NCBI RefSeq assembly: GCF_023487995.1
Contig: NZ_JAMFKN010000001.1
Span: 1 to 64,000 of the forward strand
Length of the DNA stretch: 64,000 bases
Direction of reading: 5' to 3'
DNA from: Thermohalobaculum sediminis
GTDB lineage: Bacteria > Pseudomonadota > Alphaproteobacteria > Rhodobacterales > Rhodobacteraceae
The notes below the pieces were generated by a model. It saw only the letters and a program-made list of their open reading frames with translations. It was not told where the DNA came from and made no database searches. Positions 41,846 through 50,885 of the stretch are shown here, one piece after another. Positions within the stretch are counted from its first letter, which is position 1. Each line of letters starts with the position of its first letter. A program made the position numbers and the translations under genes.

Positions 41846-44482
41846 ATGCGCACCGACACCGCGCCCGGGACCGACCGCACCGTCCGCCTTACCGACTACA
41901 CGCCGCCCGGCTGGCTGGTAGAGCGGGTGCGGCTCGAGGTCGACCTCGCGCCCCGCGCGACGCGGGTGCGGACCCGCATCCGGTTCCGCCGCAATCCCGA
42001 CCGACCCGGCGCGCGGCCCGACCTGCGGTTGGACGGGCGGCGGCTGACCTTTCTTGCCGCCAGCATCGACGGCCAGCCGCTGGGCGACGCGGGGCCCGAC
42101 GCGGCGCTGAGCTTCGACGCCGAGGGCCTGAGCGTGCGCGGCGACGCCCTGCCGGGCGACAGCTTCGAGTGGGACTGCCTGACCGAGATCGACCCGCAGG
42201 CGAACACGGAACTCGAGGGCCTCTATCTCTCGCGCGGCATGTTCTGCACCCAGTGCGAGGCCGAGGGCTTCCGCAAGATCACCTACTACCCCGACCGGCC
42301 GGACGTGATGGCCCCCTTCACGGTCCGCATCGAGGGACCGCGCGCCACCTGCCCGGTGCTGCTTTCGAACGGCAACCCCGGCGCCAGCGGCGACCTGCCG
42401 GATGGGCGCCACTTTGCCGAGTGGGTCGACCCACACCCCAAGCCCGCCTACCTGTTCGCGCTGGTGGCGGGGGACCTCGTGGCGCATCGCGACGGCTTCA
42501 CCACCGCCTCGGGCCGCGAGGTGGACCTGCGGGTCTGGGTGCGGCCGGGCGACGAGGACAAGTGCGCCTACGCGATGGACGCGCTCAAGCGCTCGATGCG
42601 CTGGGACGAGGTGGCCTATGGGCGGGAATACGACCTCGACATCTTCCAGATCGTCGCGGTCGACGACTTCAACATGGGCGCGATGGAGAACAAGGGGCTC
42701 AACATCTTCAACTCGAAATACGTGCTCGCGAGCCCCGAGACCGCGACCGATGCCGATTACGAGCGCATCGAGTCGATCGTCGCGCACGAGTACTTCCACA
42801 ACTGGACCGGCAACCGCATCACCTGCCGCGACTGGTTCCAGCTTTGCCTCAAGGAGGGGCTGACGGTCTTTCGCGACCAGTGCTTCACCGCCGACACGCG
42901 CTCCGAGCCCGTCAAGCGCATCGACGACGTGAAGATGCTGCGCGCGCGCCAGTTCCGCGAGGACCAGGGGCCGCTGGCGCATCCCGTGCGACCCGAGGAA
43001 TACATCGAGATCAACAACTTCTACACCGCCACCGTCTACGAGAAGGGGGCGGAGGTCATCCGAATGCTGCGCACCCTGGTGGGCGAGGACGGATACCGCC
43101 GGGCGCTCGACCTCTATTTCGAGCGGCATGATGGGCAGGCTTGCACCATCGAGCAGTTCCGCGCCTGCTTCGAGGACGCGACCGGCCGCGACCTTTCCCA
43201 GTTCGCGCTTTGGTGGAGCCAGTCGGGCACCCCGCGCCTGACGATGGCCGAGGACTGGGACGGCGCCGCTTACACGCTGACCCTGCGGCAGGAGACGCCG
43301 CCCACGCCCGGGCAGGCCGCCAAGGCGCCGCTGGTGATCCCGGTCGCGGCGGGGCTGATCGGCCCGGACGGGGCCGAAATGGTGCCGACGCAGGTGCTGG
43401 AACTCAGCCGGCCCGAGCAGTCCTTCCGGTTCGAAGGGCTGCCGGCGCGCCCTGTCGCGTCGGTGCTGCGCGGCTTCTCGGCCCCGGTGGTGCTGGACCG
43501 GCCGCTCGACGACGCGACGCGCGCCTTTCTGCTCGCACATGACGCCGACCCCTTCAACCGCTGGCAGGCGGGGCGGGACTACGCCATCTCGATCGCGCTC
43601 AGGCTGATCGAGGGGGGCGCGATCCCGAATGCCTGGGCCGAGGCGCTGGGCCGGCTGGTGGCGGACGAGGCGCTCGACCCAGCCTTCCGCGCGCTGGCGC
43701 TCGAGCTGCCGGGCGAGGACGAGATGGCGGGCGAGGTGGTGGCGCGCGGCGGCCTGGCCGACCCCGACGCCATCCACTCGGCGCTCAGGGCCATGCGCGC
43801 GCATCTGGGCGACGCGCTGGGCGCCGAGCTTTCGCGGCTGCGCGCGGCCATGGCGGTCGACGGCCCCTACTCCCCCGATGCGGCCTCGGCCGGGCGGCGC
43901 GCGCTCGCCAACCGCTGCATGGTGCTGATGCTGGCGGCCGGGACGGCGCAGGCGCACCGGGCGGCCGAGGCGCAGTTCGATGCGGCGGACAACATGACGG
44001 ACCGGATCGCGGCCCTCGCCGCGCTGGTGCACGCGGATGCGCCGGGGGCGGCCTCGCGGCTCGACGCCTTCCACGCGGCCTGGCGGCATGATCCGCTGGT
44101 GCTGGACAAGTGGCTGACGGTGCAGGCCACGGCCCCGGTAAGCGATGCGGCCACGCGGGTCGCGGCGCTGACGGGGCATCCCTCGTTCGAGTGGAAGAAC
44201 CCCAACCGCTTCCGCGCCCTGATCGGCAGCTTCGCGATGGGCAATGCCACGGGCTTCCACGCGGCCGACGGCTCGGGATACCGGCTGGTCGCCGACTGGC
44301 TCTTGCGGCTCGATCCGGTGAACCCGCAGACCACGGCAAGGGTGGCGGGTTGCTTCGAGACCTGGCGGCGCTACGAGCCGGGCCGGCAGGCGCTGATGCA
44401 GGCCGAACTGCGGCGCATCGCGGCGGTCGAGACCCTCTCGCGCAACACGCGCGAGATCGTCGAGCGCATCCTCGGAGGCTGA
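41846..44482 (+). CDS. pepN: Aminopeptidase N (M1 family)
   Basis: A broad-specificity zinc aminopeptidase of 878 residues. GAMENKGLNIFNSKYVL supplies substrate binding and the zinc site is HEYFHNWTGNR with a downstream Glu. The C-terminal half has the DUF3458-type domains of bacterial PepN. ATG 41846 (MRTDTAPG) is preceded by a GA-rich ribosome site. Longer in-frame starts lack one. A weak GCCCGG/CCGGGC hairpin follows the stop at 44483-44502. Confidence 0.95.
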   Translation: MRTDTAPGTDRTVRLTDYTPPGWLVERVRLEVDLAPRATRVRTRIRFRRNPDRPGARPDLRLDGRRLTFLAASIDGQPLGDAGPDAALSFDAEGLSVRGDALPGDSFEWDCLTEIDPQANTELEGLYLSRGMFCTQCEAEGFRKITYYPDRPDVMAPFTVRIEGPRATCPVLLSNGNPGASGDLPDGRHFAEWVDPHPKPAYLFALVAGDLVAHRDGFTTASGREVDLRVWVRPGDEDKCAYAMDALKRSMRWDEVAYGREYDLDIFQIVAVDDFNMGAMENKGLNIFNSKYVLASPETATDADYERIESIVAHEYFHNWTGNRITCRDWFQLCLKEGLTVFRDQCFTADTRSEPVKRIDDVKMLRARQFREDQGPLAHPVRPEEYIEINNFYTATVYEKGAEVIRMLRTLVGEDGYRRALDLYFERHDGQACTIEQFRACFEDATGRDLSQFALWWSQSGTPRLTMAEDWDGAAYTLTLRQETPPTPGQAAKAPLVIPVAAGLIGPDGAEMVPTQVLELSRPEQSFRFEGLPARPVASVLRGFSAPVVLDRPLDDATRAFLLAHDADPFNRWQAGRDYAISIALRLIEGGAIPNAWAEALGRLVADEALDPAFRALALELPGEDEMAGEVVARGGLADPDAIHSALRAMRAHLGDALGAELSRLRAAMAVDGPYSPDAASAGRRALANRCMVLMLAAGTAQAHRAAEAQFDAADNMTDRIAALAALVHADAPGAASRLDAFHAAWRHDPLVLDKWLTVQATAPVSDAATRVAALTGHPSFEWKNPNRFRALIGSFAMGNATGFHAADGSGYRLVADWLLRLDPVNPQTTARVAGCFETWRRYEPGRQALMQAELRRIAAVETLSRNTREIVERILGG

Positions 44483-44641
44483 GCCCGGCCCCGCCGCCGG
44501 GCCACCGCGCCCGGGATGGCACGTGCACCCGATTTCTGGCATGATTTCAGACGTGTGTCGGGCGGTTCTGAGTCGCGGTATGAGTATACGATTGCCGGTC
44601 TCAGGCCGATCCGCGTCATTTCCTGACCGAAGGCCCGCGCC

Positions 44642-46135
44642 ATGCCACATCCGCCCCGCTTCGCGCCGCCGCTGTCGCGCCGACGCGTCCTCTCGCTGCT
44701 CGGCGTCACCGTTGCACTGCCCCGGCTCGCGCTCGGCCAAACCGGCACCCTCTCGGACGATGCCTCGGACGGGACGGCCGACGCGGACGCCGACGCGCTG
44801 GTCGAGGCGCTTCTCACCCCCTGGACGGGCGATCTCGACGGCATCGTCGAGCGCGGCTACCTGCGCATCGGCACCGGCTTCAACCCCTTCTTCTTCCACT
44901 ACAACAAGGCCGACCAGCGCGGCCTGATGGTCGATGTCGCCGCGCGGCTCGAGGCGCATCTGCGAAAGGCCCTCGGCAAGCCGGCGCGGGGTCTTACGGT
45001 CGCGATCGCGCCCGTGGGCCGGGCGGAGCTGATCCCGGCGCTGCTCGGGGGGCGGATCGACATGATCTCGGCCATGATGACGGTTACGCCCGAGCGGGAA
45101 AAGCTCGTGGCATTCAGCGACCCAACCATCGAGGACGTGGCCGAGGTCGTGGTTACCGGCCCCGCCGCCCCGCCCGTCGCATCGCTCGACGACCTCGTGG
45201 CCACCGGGGTCGCGCTGCGCCGATCGAGCAGCTACTTCGAGCATCTCGCCGCCATCAACGCCGAGCGATCCGCGCGCGGCTCCGCAGCGATTCCGGTCAC
45301 CGAACTGGACGACGAACTCGAGGACCCCGACGTGGCCGAACTGATCGCCGCGGGCAGCCTGCCCGCCGGCATCTTCGACGACCACATGGCACGGCTCTAT
45401 GCCGAGGTGTTCGAGGGGCTGACGATCCACGACGGCATCACAGTCGCGACGGGCGGCAGGATCGCCATGGCCGTGCGCCCGGACGCGCCCGCGCTGCTCG
45501 CCCAGCTCAACGCCTTCATCCCGTCGATCCGCAAGGGCAGCCTGGTCGGCAACATGTTGCGCAAGCAGTATTTCGGCGACGCCACCGCGTTCCGCAACGC
45601 CCTCGACCCCGCGGACTCCGCGCGGTTTCGCGAGACCATCGCCATCATCCGCAAATACGCCGACCAGTACGAGTTCGACGCCATCCTGATCGCGGCGCAG
45701 GGGTTCCAGGAATCGCGGCTCGACCAGCGCAAGCGCAGCCCGGTGGGCGCGGTCGGCATCATGCAGGTGATGCCCGCGACGGCCCGCGATCCCAATGTCG
45801 CCATCCCGAATATCTCGGTGGCCGACCGCAATGTCGAAGCCGGGGTGAAGTATCTGCGTTTCCTGCGCGACCACTATTTCAGCGACCCTGCGATGTCGCC
45901 GCTCGACCAGGCGCTGTTCTCGTTCGCGGCCTACAACGCCGGGCCGGGGAACATATCGAAGGCCCGCAAGCGCGCCGTGAAGATGGGGCTCGACCCCAAT
46001 CGCTGGTTCGGCTCGGTCGAGATCGCCGCCGGCCGCGTCGTCAGCCGCGAGCCGGTGGTCTATGTGCGCAACATCCTGAAATATTACACGGCCTACAGGA
46101 TTTACGCGACGCGGCTCGACAATCCCGGCGAGTGA
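44642..46135 (+). CDS. MltF-like membrane-bound lytic transglycosylase
   Basis: A 497-residue exported protein. After a signal with SRRRVLSLLGVTVALP comes a periplasmic binding-protein (SBP_bac_3-like) domain, about 60-300, and then a C-terminal SLT domain. In the SLT domain the catalytic Glu sits in QGFQESRLDQ, followed by GAVGIMQVMPAT and FAAYNAGPGNI. It should cleave peptidoglycan glycan strands. The domain pair is that of MltF. Confidence 0.9.
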   Translation: MPHPPRFAPPLSRRRVLSLLGVTVALPRLALGQTGTLSDDASDGTADADADALVEALLTPWTGDLDGIVERGYLRIGTGFNPFFFHYNKADQRGLMVDVAARLEAHLRKALGKPARGLTVAIAPVGRAELIPALLGGRIDMISAMMTVTPEREKLVAFSDPTIEDVAEVVVTGPAAPPVASLDDLVATGVALRRSSSYFEHLAAINAERSARGSAAIPVTELDDELEDPDVAELIAAGSLPAGIFDDHMARLYAEVFEGLTIHDGITVATGGRIAMAVRPDAPALLAQLNAFIPSIRKGSLVGNMLRKQYFGDATAFRNALDPADSARFRETIAIIRKYADQYEFDAILIAAQGFQESRLDQRKRSPVGAVGIMQVMPATARDPNVAIPNISVADRNVEAGVKYLRFLRDHYFSDPAMSPLDQALFSFAAYNAGPGNISKARKRAVKMGLDPNRWFGSVEIAAGRVVSREPVVYVRNILKYYTAYRIYATRLDNPGE

Positions 46136-46140
46136 GCGGC

Positions 46141-47766
46141 TCAGCCGCGCCCCAGCGCCAGGCTCTCCTCGACCTCGATGACGGTTGGTCCCGCTCGGCC
46201 CGCCGCCTCGGCCAGCAGCCCCGCCAGCGCGGCCAGCCCGTCGAGCCGCGCGGCCGCCGCGCCATAGGCCCGCGCGAGGTCGAGGAAATCGGGGGTGTGC
46301 AGGTCGACGCCAACCCGCGTCACCCCGGCCGCATCCATGTAGCGCCCGATCTCGCCATAGCCGCGGTTGTTCCAAACGATCAGGATCACCGGCAGGCGCT
46401 CCTCGACCGCGAGACCAAGCTCGGGCCATGTGAATTGCACCCCGCCATCGCCGGCGAGACAGACCACCGGCCCCCCGGTCGCGCGCGCCGCCCCGATGGC
46501 GGCCGGCAGCCCATAGCCAAGTGCGCCATATCCGGTGGCCGCGTTGAACCACAGGCGCGGCGCGGGCAGCGCGTGCAACAGGTTCCCGGCATAGACGGCA
46601 TTGGTCGAATCGCCCACCAGCGGCGCGGCAGGCAGGGCGGTGCGGATCGTGTCGAGAAAGGCCGCGCAGGCGCGATAGTCCGGCCCGATCTCGTCCATCG
46701 CCGCCGCCATCGCGGCCGCCGCCCGCGCGCTTCCGTCTGGGCGCGGCGCTCCCTCGGCCAAGCGCGCGGCCACCCCCTCCGCCGCCGCACCCGCGTCGCC
46801 GGTCAGGGCCAGCGAAGGCGCCGCGCCGCGGTGAAGCTGCTCCGCGTCGACGTCCACCCGGATCAGCCGCCCCGGCACCCTGACGCCGCCGCGGTCGTAC
46901 ATGTCGTAGTCGGTGTGGCCGATCTCGGTCCCCAGCGCGAGCACGACATCCGACGCCTCGATCAGCGCCCGAACCGCGCGCAGCGAGGGGCTCGCCGGTA
47001 CCCCCAGCGGGTCGCCCGCCGCCAGCACGCCGCGCCCGTTCGTGGTCATCACCACCGGCGCGCCCAGCCGCAGCGCCAGCGCCGCGACCGCTCCGGCGCC
47101 GCGCACCGCGCCCCCGCCCGCGAGGATCAGGGGTCGCGCGGCCTCGCCCAGCCAGCGGGCGGCGAGGTCGAGCCCCGCGCCATCGGGCGAAGGGGGCGCG
47201 GCGGGCCGGGGGCGGACGATCTCGGCCGCGGGCAGGCGCACCGCGAACAGGTCGCGCGGGATCTCGAGATGCACCGGCCGGGGCCGCGCGCCCTCGAACA
47301 CCGCGAAGGCGCGGGCCAGCACGCCGGGCAGTTGGGCGGGATCGCTGAGGCGGTGGCTGAAGGCAGCGGCATGGGCGGCCATCCCGCTGGAATCGTGGAT
47401 CTCGTGCAGGTCGCCCGCCCCCATCCCCAGCACCGGGCGCGCGTTCACTGCCGAGACCACCAGCATCGGCACGCTGTCGGCATATGCCTGCGCCATCGGG
47501 GTCAGCATGTTCGTGAGCCCCGGCCCGGTGATGACGAAAGCCGCCGCCACCCGCCCCGAGGCGCGGGCGTAACCATCCGCCGCGAAGCCCGCCCCCTGCT
47601 CGTGGCGCGGCGTGAGGTGTCGGATCGGGCTCTGGCCCAGGCCGCGATACATCTCGACCGTGTGGACGCCCGGGATGCCGAACACCGTGTCGATGCCCAT
47701 CAGCTCGAGCCAGGCCACCAGCCGCTCGCCCAGCGTCTCCTCGGGCCGCATCATCCGCTCGGGCAT
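46141..47766 (-). CDS. Thiamine-diphosphate decarboxylase of the acetolactate-synthase family, AruI-like
   Basis: A 541-residue ThDP enzyme. The N-terminal domain has FGIPGVHTVEMYRGL and RHEQGAGFAADGYARAS (ThDP Glu). The C-terminal domain has GDGGVQFTWPELGLAVEERL with the NNRGYGE motif for metal/ThDP binding. Sequence is closest, from memory, to 5-guanidino-2-oxopentanoate decarboxylase (AruI) rather than true acetolactate synthase, and no IlvH partner is near. GGGGAGG precedes ATG 47766. The substrate is not proven. Confidence 0.8.
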   Translation of the reverse strand: MPERMMRPEETLGERLVAWLELMGIDTVFGIPGVHTVEMYRGLGQSPIRHLTPRHEQGAGFAADGYARASGRVAAAFVITGPGLTNMLTPMAQAYADSVPMLVVSAVNARPVLGMGAGDLHEIHDSSGMAAHAAAFSHRLSDPAQLPGVLARAFAVFEGARPRPVHLEIPRDLFAVRLPAAEIVRPRPAAPPSPDGAGLDLAARWLGEAARPLILAGGGAVRGAGAVAALALRLGAPVVMTTNGRGVLAAGDPLGVPASPSLRAVRALIEASDVVLALGTEIGHTDYDMYDRGGVRVPGRLIRVDVDAEQLHRGAAPSLALTGDAGAAAEGVAARLAEGAPRPDGSARAAAAMAAAMDEIGPDYRACAAFLDTIRTALPAAPLVGDSTNAVYAGNLLHALPAPRLWFNAATGYGALGYGLPAAIGAARATGGPVVCLAGDGGVQFTWPELGLAVEERLPVILIVWNNRGYGEIGRYMDAAGVTRVGVDLHTPDFLDLARAYGAAAARLDGLAALAGLLAEAAGRAGPTVIEVEESLALGRG

Positions 47767-47863
47767 CGCCGCCTCCCCTTGCCGCCTGCGCCGCCCGACA
47801 GTCGGCCAGCCGGCGGCTCGGGGCAAGCCCGGCGGCGACGCCCGCGGTCGCGCCCGGGCGGAA

Positions 47864-47880
47864 TGGTCAAACCTCGACCA
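47864..47880. promoter_or_regulatory. Inverted repeat between divergent genes
   Basis: TGGTC (47864-47868) and GACCA (47876-47880) are separated by AAACCTC, in the 220-bp gap between the ThDP-enzyme and MFS genes. It fits an operator for a shared regulator, though no regulator gene is adjacent. Confidence 0.4.
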
Positions 47881-47986
47881 AAGTTGACGCCGGCGTGGTA
47901 GCCGCGCGGTCGCGACCTTGCCGACATAGGGGCGATTGCCGGCCGACTCGCGTCCGGACCTGAGACCCCAGCCCCGGACGCCCCCA

Positions 47987-49186
47987 ATGGCCCTCAATGT
48001 CCGCCACCCCGTATGGCTGCCCGCCGCGCCTTCGCCCGGCGTGCGGACCTTCTCGACCCTGTTTCTGATCGAGACGATGGCGCGGGCCTCGACCGCCACC
48101 GTCGTGCCGTTGCAGGCTTACGACCTGCTGGCCGACGAGCGGGCGGTGAGCTTCCTCTACACCGGCGTGGGGCTGGTCGCGCTGGCTGCCAGCTTCCTGA
48201 TCCCGGTGCTGATCCGCCGCTTCACCCGGCGCTGGACCTACACCATCGGGGCGGTCGCGCTGGTGCTGGCCTATGTCGCGCTGTGGACGCAGACGCTGGG
48301 CGGCCAGGGCACGGGCATGCTGCTCAGGGTGTTCGGGACCTCGTGCCTCAACATCACGCTCAGCCTCTACGTGATGGAGTTCATCCCGAGGCACGACTTC
48401 GTGCGAAACGACGCGACCCGTATGGCGATCTCGATGATCGGCTGGGCCACGGCGCCGACGGTCGGCGTCTGGCTCTACACCGGTATCGGGCCGGGGGCGG
48501 TCTATGGCTGGAGCATCGCCTGGGCGACAATCCTCGCCGCCGTGTTCTGGTATTTCCGCCTGACCGAGAACAAGGCCATCGTGCCGGGCCGGATCGCGCC
48601 CGCCAATCCCCTGCGCAACATCCGGCGCTTCGCCCAGCAGCCGCGGCTCAGGCTGGCCTGGACCATCGCCTTCGGGCGATCCTGCTTCTGGGTGACGTTC
48701 TTCGTCTATGTCCCGATCACCATGGTCGCCGCGGGCCAGGGAAAGGAGGCCGGCGCCTATGTCATCTCGGCGGGCAACGCGCTTCTGGTGACGGCGCTGC
48801 TGTGGCACCGGATCAGTGGTCGGATCGGGGTGCGCCTGTCGATCGGGGCGTGCTTTGCGATCCTCGCGGTCTCGGTGTTCTGCGCGGGGCTCGCGGGGGT
48901 CGACGCGCCATGGTGGGCGGCGGGGTTCCTGCTGGTGGGGGCCTTCGCGGCCTCGGGGCTCGACGCGCTGGGGGCGGTGCCGTTCTACCGCGCCGTCCAT
49001 GTCCACGAGCGGCCCGAGATGACGGCCGTCTACCGCACCTACATGGATATCAGCGAACTGGCGCCGCTGTTCGTCTATGGCGTGCTGCTCACCTGGTTCG
49101 GGCTGGGCGTCGTCTACATCGCGCTTTCGGGGCTGATGGCGCTCTGCTGCCTGATCGGCCTGCGCTACCTGCCGCGGCGCCTCTGA
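47987..49186 (+). CDS. Major facilitator superfamily permease
   Basis: A 399-residue inner-membrane transporter with about 12 helices and a cytoplasmic link rich in Arg. Segments such as FLYTGVGLVALAASFLIPVL and the loop RRFTRRWTY fit the MFS fold. It diverges from the AruI-like gene and may move a related compound. ATG 47987 is the conserved start, but no strong ribosome site is seen. Confidence 0.85.
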   Translation: MALNVRHPVWLPAAPSPGVRTFSTLFLIETMARASTATVVPLQAYDLLADERAVSFLYTGVGLVALAASFLIPVLIRRFTRRWTYTIGAVALVLAYVALWTQTLGGQGTGMLLRVFGTSCLNITLSLYVMEFIPRHDFVRNDATRMAISMIGWATAPTVGVWLYTGIGPGAVYGWSIAWATILAAVFWYFRLTENKAIVPGRIAPANPLRNIRRFAQQPRLRLAWTIAFGRSCFWVTFFVYVPITMVAAGQGKEAGAYVISAGNALLVTALLWHRISGRIGVRLSIGACFAILAVSVFCAGLAGVDAPWWAAGFLLVGAFAASGLDALGAVPFYRAVHVHERPEMTAVYRTYMDISELAPLFVYGVLLTWFGLGVVYIALSGLMALCCLIGLRYLPRRL

Positions 49187-49267
49187 GCGACCGCGGGGCG
49201 CCCCTTGCCACCGCGCCGGGCAGCCTTTAAATCACGGGGCGCGACCCCTTCCGACACGGAGCCCCGG

Positions 49268-49510
49268 ATGCCCGTCGAAGCCGCCCAGATCGAGCGCCTG
49301 CTGCGCGACGCCTTCCCCGGCGCGCAGATCGAGATCCGCGATCTTGCCGGCGACGGCAACCACTACGCGGCGACCGTGGTGGCCGAGGAGTTCCGCGGCA
49401 AGAACCGCGTGCAGCAGCAGCGCATGGTCAACCAGGCGCTGCGCAGCATCCTCGAAGGCCAGAACGCGCCCCTTCACGCGCTCGCCCTCCAGACGAGCGC
49501 CCCCGACTGA
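49268..49510 (+). CDS. BolA-family protein
   Basis: An 80-residue BolA/IbaG-type protein. The fold is marked by IERLLRDAFPGAQIEI, GDGNHYAATVV (His ligand region) and RVQQQRMVNQALRSIL. BolA proteins bind Fe-S clusters together with CGFS glutaredoxins, and the Grx4 gene follows 22 bp on. It was probably transcribed with it and ends at the hairpin at 49918. Confidence 0.92.
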   Translation: MPVEAAQIERLLRDAFPGAQIEIRDLAGDGNHYAATVVAEEFRGKNRVQQQRMVNQALRSILEGQNAPLHALALQTSAPD

Positions 49511-49532
49511 GCCCTGCCAGGAGCCTTTCGCC

Positions 49533-49895
49533 ATGAGCGACATGAACGCCCAGATTCAGCAGACCGTCGAGCAGAACGATGTCGTCCTGTTCATGAAGGG
49601 CACCAAGTCGATGCCCCAGTGCGGCTTCTCCAGCCGCGTGGCGCAGATCCTCACCTTCATGGAAGTGCCGTTCAAGGACGTGAACGTGCTGGAATCGGCC
49701 GAACTGCGCGACGCGATCAAGACGTTCTCGGACTGGCCGACCATCCCGCAGCTCTACATCAAGGGCGAATTCGTGGGCGGCTGCGACATCGTCACCGAGA
49801 TGACGCTGTCGGGCGAGCTGGACAAGGCGCTGGCCGAGGCGGGCGTGACCTTCTCGAAGGACGCCGCCGACAAGATCCGCGAGCACAACGCCTGA
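49533..49895 (+). CDS. grxD: Monothiol glutaredoxin, Grx4 type
   Basis: A 120-residue CGFS glutaredoxin that carries a [2Fe-2S] cluster and delivers it to targets. The active site is [13 protein letters not shown], with [39 protein letters not shown] for glutathione binding. It is paired with the BolA gene upstream. Confidence 0.95.
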   Translation: MSDMNAQIQQTVEQNDVVLFMKGTKSMPQCGFSSRVAQILTFMEVPFKDVNVLESAELRDAIKTFSDWPTIPQLYIKGEFVGGCDIVTEMTLSGELDKALAEAGVTFSKDAADKIREHNA

Positions 49896-49917
49896 GCGGC
49901 ACGCGGGCCGCGAAACG

Positions 49918-49944
49918 GGGGCGCGCGGTGATGCTGCGCGCCCC
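49918..49944 (+). terminator. Hairpin terminator after grxD
   Basis: GGGGCGCGC (49918-49926) and GCGCGCCCC (49936-49944) pair perfectly over 9 bp around a 9-nt loop. TCGTCATTTC follows. It separates bolA-grxD from pth. Confidence 0.55.
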
Positions 49945-49965
49945 TCGTCATTTCGGGGAACGGGC

Positions 49966-50694
49966 ATGAAGCTCTTCGTCGGCCTCGGCAATCCCGGCGC
50001 GCAATATGCGGGGCACCGGCACAACATCGGCTTCATGGCGGTCGACGCCATCGCCGCGGCGCATGGCTTCGGCCCGTGGCGCGCGCGCTTCCAAGGCGAG
50101 GTGGCCGAAGGACGCCTGGGCGGCGAGAAGGTGCTGCTGCTCAAGCCCACGACCTTCATGAACCTGTCGGGCCAGTCGGTGGGCGAGGCGGTGCGGTTCT
50201 TCAAGCTGGAACCCGCCGACGTGGTGGTATTCCATGACGAACTCGACCTCGCGCCCGCGAAATGCCGGGTGAAGACCGGCGGCGGCCATGCCGGGCACAA
50301 CGGGCTGCGCTCGATCCACCAGCATATCGGCGAGGAGTATCACCGGGTGCGCCTCGGCATCGGCCATCCCGGCCACAAGGACCGGGTGGCAGGCTATGTG
50401 CTGCACGACTTCGCCAAGACCGATGCGGAATGGCTCGACGACCTGATGCGCGGCATCGCGGACGGCGCGCCGAAGCTCGCGGATGGTGATTTCCCAGGCT
50501 TTCAGAACGCCGTGGCGCTACGCCTTCAACCGCCACGCAAGGCCGGGGCCGAACCCGCCACCGGCGCGCCGCGGCAGGCGCGAATGGCCGGCGCGAAGAC
50601 CGCCGAGGCCCGCAAGCGCGTCGAGGCCGCGAAGGCCGCGGCCCCGGACGGCCCGCTCGCGCAACTTCTGGCGAGGTTCTCGCGCAAGGAGTGA
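49966..50694 (+). CDS. pth: Peptidyl-tRNA hydrolase
   Basis: Recycles tRNA by cleaving peptidyl-tRNA. The 242-residue enzyme shows [17 protein letters not shown] (catalytic His19, Asn9), [22 protein letters not shown] (Asp) and [12 protein letters not shown]. The last ~50 residues are a charged Ala/Arg/Lys-rich extension beyond the usual core of about 190. ATG 49966 is the only sensible start. Confidence 0.95.
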   Translation: MKLFVGLGNPGAQYAGHRHNIGFMAVDAIAAAHGFGPWRARFQGEVAEGRLGGEKVLLLKPTTFMNLSGQSVGEAVRFFKLEPADVVVFHDELDLAPAKCRVKTGGGHAGHNGLRSIHQHIGEEYHRVRLGIGHPGHKDRVAGYVLHDFAKTDAEWLDDLMRGIADGAPKLADGDFPGFQNAVALRLQPPRKAGAEPATGAPRQARMAGAKTAEARKRVEAAKAAAPDGPLAQLLARFSRKE

Positions 50695-50723
50695 GGGACT
50701 ATCCCGGCGGCGCAGGCTGCTCC

Positions 50724-50744
50724 GCCCCGGGCTCAACCCGGGGC
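50724..50744. repeat. Palindromic hairpin repeat, copy 1
   Basis: GCCCCGGG-CTCAA-CCCGGGGC forms an 8-bp stem with a 5-nt loop, downstream of pth. Confidence 0.85.
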
Positions 50745-50789
50745 CTCGCGGAATATCGGACCGCCGCGAACTGGCGATCTGTCACAGAC

Positions 50790-50810
50790 GCCCCGGGTCG
50801 AGCCCGGGGC
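50790..50810. repeat. Palindromic hairpin repeat, copy 2
   Basis: GCCCCGGG-TCGAG-CCCGGGGC, 8-bp stem and 5-nt loop, 66 bp after copy 1. Confidence 0.85.
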
Positions 50811-50854
50811 AGCGGCGGTATGTCCCCGCCCGCACCCGACATCATGTCATTGCG

Positions 50855-50875
50855 GCCCCGGCTCAGGGCCGGGGC
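50855..50875. repeat. Palindromic hairpin repeat, copy 3
   Basis: GCCCCGGC-TCAGG-GCCGGGGC, 8-bp stem and 5-nt loop, 65 bp after copy 2, ending 11 bp before the convergent gene. All three together fill most of the gap between pth and that gene. Confidence 0.85.
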
Positions 50876-50885
50876 AGCGAACGCC

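Noticed and set aside
41822-46552. A 1576-residue open frame on the minus strand across pepN and the transglycosylase gene
   Set aside because: It is antisense to two clear genes, lacks any family motif and is rich in Arg, His and Gly, as expected for a shadow frame in GC-rich DNA.
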